A stretch of 8,096 nucleotides of DNA from an uncultured Burkholderiales bacterium (GTDB lineage Bacteria > Pseudomonadota > Gammaproteobacteria > Burkholderiales > Burkholderiaceae_D), in contig CALMOR010000093.1 in NCBI GenBank assembly GCA_937872165.1, positions 11,867 to 19,962 of the forward strand, in the 5' to 3' direction. The notes under the pieces are model-generated. The model ran no database searches. It saw only the letters and a program-made list of their open reading frames with translations, and was not told the origin of the DNA. Position 1 is the stretch's first letter. Every line of letters begins with the position of its first letter. Both the position numbers and the translations under genes were made by a program. This document shows positions 5,855 to 8,096 of this stretch, piece after piece.

Positions 5855-6961
5855 ATGAGCAGTCCCGCTCCGCATGTCGTCCCGCTGCGTTACACGCCGT
5901 CCGTCGAGGTGATCGAGGACGACGAAGCCGAGACCATCGACGAGCTGATCGCGACGATGACGAAGATCCAGCAGAAGACCTACGAGGACGGCGGCCACGC
6001 GATCCGCAGCGTGCATGCCAAGAGCTACGGGCTCATCGAGGCGCGTCTCACGATCCCGCAGGACCTGCCGCCCGACCTCGCGCAGGGCATCTTCGCGAAG
6101 CCCGGCACCTATCCGGTCGTGATGCGCTACTCGGCCATTCCGGGGGACCTGCTCGACGACAACGTCTCCACGCCGCGCGGCCTGTCGATCAAGATCATCG
6201 GCGTCGAGGGACCGCGCCTGCCGGGCAGCGAGGGCGCGACGACTCAGGACTTCGTGATGGTCAACGGGCCGGCCTTCGGCGCTCCGAACGCGAAGAAATT
6301 CCTCGGCACGCTGAAGCAGCTGGCCGCGACCACCGACAAGGCGCCGGGCCTGAAGAAGGCCTTGTCGACGACGTTGCAGGCCGTCGAGAAGGTGGTCGAG
6401 GCCTTCGGCGGCGAGAGCGCGACGCTGAAGATGCTCGGCGGTCATCCGAAGACCCATGTGCTCGGCGAGACCTACTACACGCAGGCGCCGGTGCTGTACG
6501 GCGACTGCATCGCGAAGCTGTGCGTCGCCCCGACCTCGGCGCCGCTGACGGCGCTCACCGACGCGAAGGTCGACCTCGACGGCAAGCCGAACGGCCTGCG
6601 CGGTGCGGTGGTGGATTTCTTCGCGGTCAACGGCGGCGAGTGGGAAATCCGCGTGCAGCTCTGCACGGACCTCGAGAAGATGCCGGTCGAGGATGCATCG
6701 GTGGCATGGCCGGAGGACGAGAGCCCCTACCTGACGGTCGGTCGCATCGTCGCCGACCCGCAGACCGCATGGACGCACGGGCGCTCGAAGGTCGTCGACG
6801 ACGGCTTCTCGTTCAGCCCGTGGCACGGCATCGCGTCGCACCGCCCGCTCGGTTCCGTGATGCGGGCACGCAAGCGTTCCTACGAGATGTCGGCGCGTTT
6901 TCGCGCGGAGCACAACCAGGTCGACGTCGTCGAGCCCGACAAGGAAGCCGTGCTCCCGTGA
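5855..6961 (+). CDS. Catalase-family heme protein (y4iL-like)
   Basis: This 368-residue protein is much shorter than classical catalases (about 480 or more) and matches the catalase-related y4iL-like group. The probable distal heme histidine is H54 in S-V-H-A-K-S-Y-G. The substrate-side asparagine is likely N137 in Q-D-F-V-M-V-N-G. The chain also contains the S-T-P-R-G-L-S motif (105-111) and S-P-W-H-G-I-A-S-H-R-P-L-G (321-333). In true catalases the equivalent of that last region carries the proximal heme tyrosine (R-x3-Y before HRLG); by simple ungapped comparison W323 occupies that place, so peroxide turnover cannot be assumed. There is no signal peptide. Members of this group lack an established reaction to my knowledge; peroxidase, catalase or lipid hydroperoxide chemistry are candidates. 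It is very likely co-transcribed with the YdeP-like molybdoenzyme. The gene ends 7 bp from the convergent DUF1289 gene. Confidence 0.88.
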   Translation: MSSPAPHVVPLRYTPSVEVIEDDEAETIDELIATMTKIQQKTYEDGGHAIRSVHAKSYGLIEARLTIPQDLPPDLAQGIFAKPGTYPVVMRYSAIPGDLLDDNVSTPRGLSIKIIGVEGPRLPGSEGATTQDFVMVNGPAFGAPNAKKFLGTLKQLAATTDKAPGLKKALSTTLQAVEKVVEAFGGESATLKMLGGHPKTHVLGETYYTQAPVLYGDCIAKLCVAPTSAPLTALTDAKVDLDGKPNGLRGAVVDFFAVNGGEWEIRVQLCTDLEKMPVEDASVAWPEDESPYLTVGRIVADPQTAWTHGRSKVVDDGFSFSPWHGIASHRPLGSVMRARKRSYEMSARFRAEHNQVDVVEPDKEAVLP

Positions 6962-6968
6962 CGAACGC

Positions 6969-7178
6969 TCAGTCGAAGCGACGCGTGTCGAGGGTCTCGA
7001 GGATGGCGCGCTTGCGCTCGTCCGACGCCTTGCCCCATTCGATGATCTCGTCGAGCGTGCGGAAGCAACCGACGCAGAGGCCGCCGGCGGCGCGCTCGTC
7101 GACCGAGCCGCGACCGGGATCCATCTTGCAGATCGAGATGCAGGGCGACGCGATCGGCAGATCGTCGGACAGGCTCAT
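6969..7178 (-). CDS. DUF1289-family four-cysteine small protein
   Basis: This is a 69-residue protein with the DUF1289 pattern: S-P-C13-I-S-I-C17-K-M-D-P, then L-C35-V-G-C38-F-R-T-L-D-E-I and I-E-W. The four cysteines (two pairs) suggest a zinc or iron-sulfur site; the function is unknown. The loop between the pairs (18-34, containing G-R-G-S-V-D-E-R-A-A) looks about nine residues longer than the usual compact D-P-x-T-G-L-C form. The start at 7178 has no clear Shine-Dalgarno, and I saw no alternative in-frame start upstream. The gene points against both neighbours: 7 bp tail-to-tail with the catalase homologue and 18 bp head-to-head with the DUF2945 gene. Its promoter must therefore lie within the DUF2945 coding region. 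Confidence 0.88.
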   Translation of the reverse strand: MSLSDDLPIASPCISICKMDPGRGSVDERAAGGLCVGCFRTLDEIIEWGKASDERKRAILETLDTRRFD

Positions 7179-7196
7179 GGACGGACGGAGAACGGC

Positions 7197-7406
7197 ATGA
7201 CGAAGGACATGGAGAAGGGCGACGCGGTGGCATGGCGTTCGTCGCAGGGCACGATCGAAGGCACGTTGAAGAAGCTCTCGGCATCCGTCGAGATCGAAGG
7301 CCGCCGCGTGGCGGCATCGAAGGACGACCTGCAGTATCTCGTGAAGAACGACCGGACGGGCGCCGTCGCGGCCCGCCTGCCGGACACGTCGACGAAGAAG
7401 GATTGA
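7197..7406 (+). CDS. DUF2945 / hypervirulence-associated TUDOR domain protein
   Basis: This 69-residue protein fits the DUF2945 family (hypervirulence-associated TUDOR domain): K7-G-D-A-V-A-W near the start, a G-x-x-x-G-T turn (18-23), the strand around E34-G-R-R-V-A-A-S-K, then L45-Q-Y-L-V-K-N and a T-G-x-x-A-A-R-L end. It is a small beta-barrel, SH3/Tudor-like in fold, with a lysine-rich tail (K67-K68). Bacterial members have no assigned biochemical role that I know of; binding to a protein or nucleic acid partner is an inference from the fold. GGAG six bases before the ATG supports this start, although M5 is also possible. The next gene, DUF3140, begins 8 bp downstream and probably shares its transcript. 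Confidence 0.88.
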   Translation: MTKDMEKGDAVAWRSSQGTIEGTLKKLSASVEIEGRRVAASKDDLQYLVKNDRTGAVAARLPDTSTKKD

Positions 7407-7414
7407 GGACGCCG

Positions 7415-7828
7415 ATGGCCACCAGGACCAGGCGCGCGGCCGGCGCGCCGAGCGCAGCCCCGGCCCCCGACGCGGACGACCCCGACACGATCGCGCGCGA
7501 GTTCCACGAGGTCGTCAACATGTCGGCCGCCGCGATCGAGAAATGGCTGGAGACGAAGGAGTCGCACGTCGTCGGCGCGAAGGACGGCAGGACCGGGACC
7601 GCGGAAGGAGGACCCGAATCGGTGGGACATCGGTCCGGGCGACGCATCGTCGGCCTCCTCGCCAAGCATCGCGACGCGATGACCGCGGCCGACTACGCGC
7701 ACATGCGCAAGGTCGTCGGTTACGTCCATCGGCATCTCGCGCAACGGCCGTCCGGCGAGGACGTCGCGACGAGCCGCTGGCGCTACTCGCTGATGAACTG
7801 GGGCCACGACCCGCTGCACGATCGTTAG
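7415..7828 (+). CDS. DUF3140-family protein
   Basis: This 137-residue protein carries the DUF3140 core from about residue 29 to the end: E-F-H-E-V-V-N-M-S (29-37), W44-L-E-T-K-E-S, S69-V-G-H-R-S-G-R-R-I-V, H96-M-R-K-V-V-G-Y-V-H-R-H-L-A-Q-R-P, and R121-W-R-Y-S-L-M-N-W-G-H-D-P. It is mainly helical and rich in conserved His, Arg and Trp. Some databases label relatives as DNA-binding, but I know of no experiment. Residues 1-22 form an Ala/Pro-rich, basic low-complexity extension that I do not recall as part of the domain. GAGG six bases before the ATG at 7415 supports the start; a longer in-frame extension back to 7232 would overlap the TUDOR gene and lacks family similarity. It is probably the last gene of a two-gene operon and converges on the reductase gene 24 bp away. 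Confidence 0.88.
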   Translation: MATRTRRAAGAPSAAPAPDADDPDTIAREFHEVVNMSAAAIEKWLETKESHVVGAKDGRTGTAEGGPESVGHRSGRRIVGLLAKHRDAMTAADYAHMRKVVGYVHRHLAQRPSGEDVATSRWRYSLMNWGHDPLHDR

Positions 7829-7852
7829 GCTCCGTCGCGCGATCGACGTCGG

Positions 7853-8095
7853 CTAGTAGCCGCGTCGCCGATCGACGATGCCGGTGATCGGCTCGCCGCG
7901 TTCGAGCCGTGCGATCTTCTCCGCGATCTGGGCGATCGTCGCGCGCCGCTGCGTCAGCGCCGAGCAGTGCGGCGTGATCGTGATGCGCGGCTCCTTCCAG
8001 AACGGATGCGCGGCGGGCAGCGGCTCCTCGCGGAACACGTCGAGCGTCGCGCCCGCCACGCGGCCTTCCGCGATCGCCGCGAGCAGGTCGGCGTC
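7853..8095 (-). CDS. ghrA: Glyoxylate/hydroxypyruvate reductase A-like dehydrogenase (C-terminal 80 residues only)
   Basis: The reading frame is open to the right edge, so only the C-terminus is present, beginning D-A-D-L-L. It shows A-G-A-T-L-D-V-F-R-E-E-P-L-P, including the catalytic glutamate five residues after the Asp of D-V-F, and T-P-H-C-S-A-L-T with the catalytic histidine of D-isomer-specific 2-hydroxyacid dehydrogenases. The chain ends in V-D-R-R-R-G-Y, close to the V-D-R-A-R-G-Y end of E. coli GhrA. GhrA reduces glyoxylate and hydroxypyruvate with NADPH in the cytoplasm. The missing part holds the nucleotide-binding motif and catalytic arginine, so cofactor choice and orthology cannot be judged. 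PHCSAL instead of the more usual PHVAA is a small deviation. The GTG at 8059 inside this stretch is internal, not the start. Confidence 0.85.
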   Translation of the reverse strand, partial: DADLLAAIAEGRVAGATLDVFREEPLPAAHPFWKEPRITITPHCSALTQRRATIAQIAEKIARLERGEPITGIVDRRRGY

Positions 8096-8096
8096 G

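Noticed and set aside
3646..5856. Open frame of 736 codons on the minus strand, antisense to the molybdoenzyme gene
   Set aside because: Its translation is Arg/Ala/Asp-rich with no recognisable domain and mirrors the third-base GC bias of the sense gene; long antisense frames are normal at this GC content.
3579..5858. Second long plus-strand frame (759 codons) overlapping the molybdoenzyme gene
   Set aside because: It is an Arg-rich low-information translation in a shifted frame, while the overlapping frame has full family motifs along its whole length.
7833..7848. CGTCG-N6-CGACG hairpin between the convergent DUF3140 and reductase genes as a bidirectional terminator
   Set aside because: The stem is only 5 bp and there is no U-tract on either strand; too weak to call a terminator in a CG-rich sequence.

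Overview
This 8.1 kb window is an ordinary chromosomal segment of a high-GC bacterium (about two thirds G+C by eye), most likely a Gram-negative proteobacterium. That reading rests on the families present: a DUF1289 protein, a YdeP-type molybdoenzyme, a y4iL-type catalase homologue, a GhrA-type reductase, and a secreted DUF6152 protein beside a DUF6644-like membrane protein. It is gene-dense: ten protein genes (two cut by the window edges) and no non-coding gap longer than 148 bp. I see no rRNA, tRNA, CRISPR array, insertion sequence or phage gene.

Layout. (1) 1-1682, minus strand: a probable three-gene envelope operon reading leftward: a small exported DUF6152 protein, a four-helix membrane protein (DUF6644-like), and a PAP2-family membrane phosphatase that runs off the left edge. 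A candidate extended -10 promoter lies at 1714-1722. (2) 1759-3362, minus strand: a translationally coupled pair, a kappa-class-GST/DsbA-fold 2-hydroxychromene-2-carboxylate isomerase-like protein followed by a metallo-beta-lactamase-fold hydrolase. (3) 3363-3510: a divergent control region with several short dyads. (4) 3511-6961, plus strand: a two-gene operon with an FdhF/YdeP-family molybdopterin oxidoreductase and a catalase-like heme protein. (5) 6969-7178, minus strand: a DUF1289 four-cysteine protein squeezed between plus-strand genes. (6) 7197-7828, plus strand: a pair of small proteins, DUF2945 (hypervirulence-associated TUDOR domain) and DUF3140. (7) 7853-8095, minus strand: the C-terminal end of a glyoxylate/hydroxypyruvate reductase A-like dehydrogenase that enters from the right edge.

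How the genes may work together (inference). The centre of the window reads as a redox/stress and detoxification neighbourhood: a glutathione-dependent-type isomerase plus MBL hydrolase on one side of a shared control region, and a molybdoenzyme plus catalase homologue on the other. The left block is an envelope module. Its secreted protein would expose two histidines at its mature N-terminus if cut by signal peptidase I, and its membrane partner has histidines in or next to predicted helices, which invites comparison with CopC/CopD-type copper handling. Nothing here proves a new system; the most testable leads are that histidine pair and the YdeP-catalase operon.
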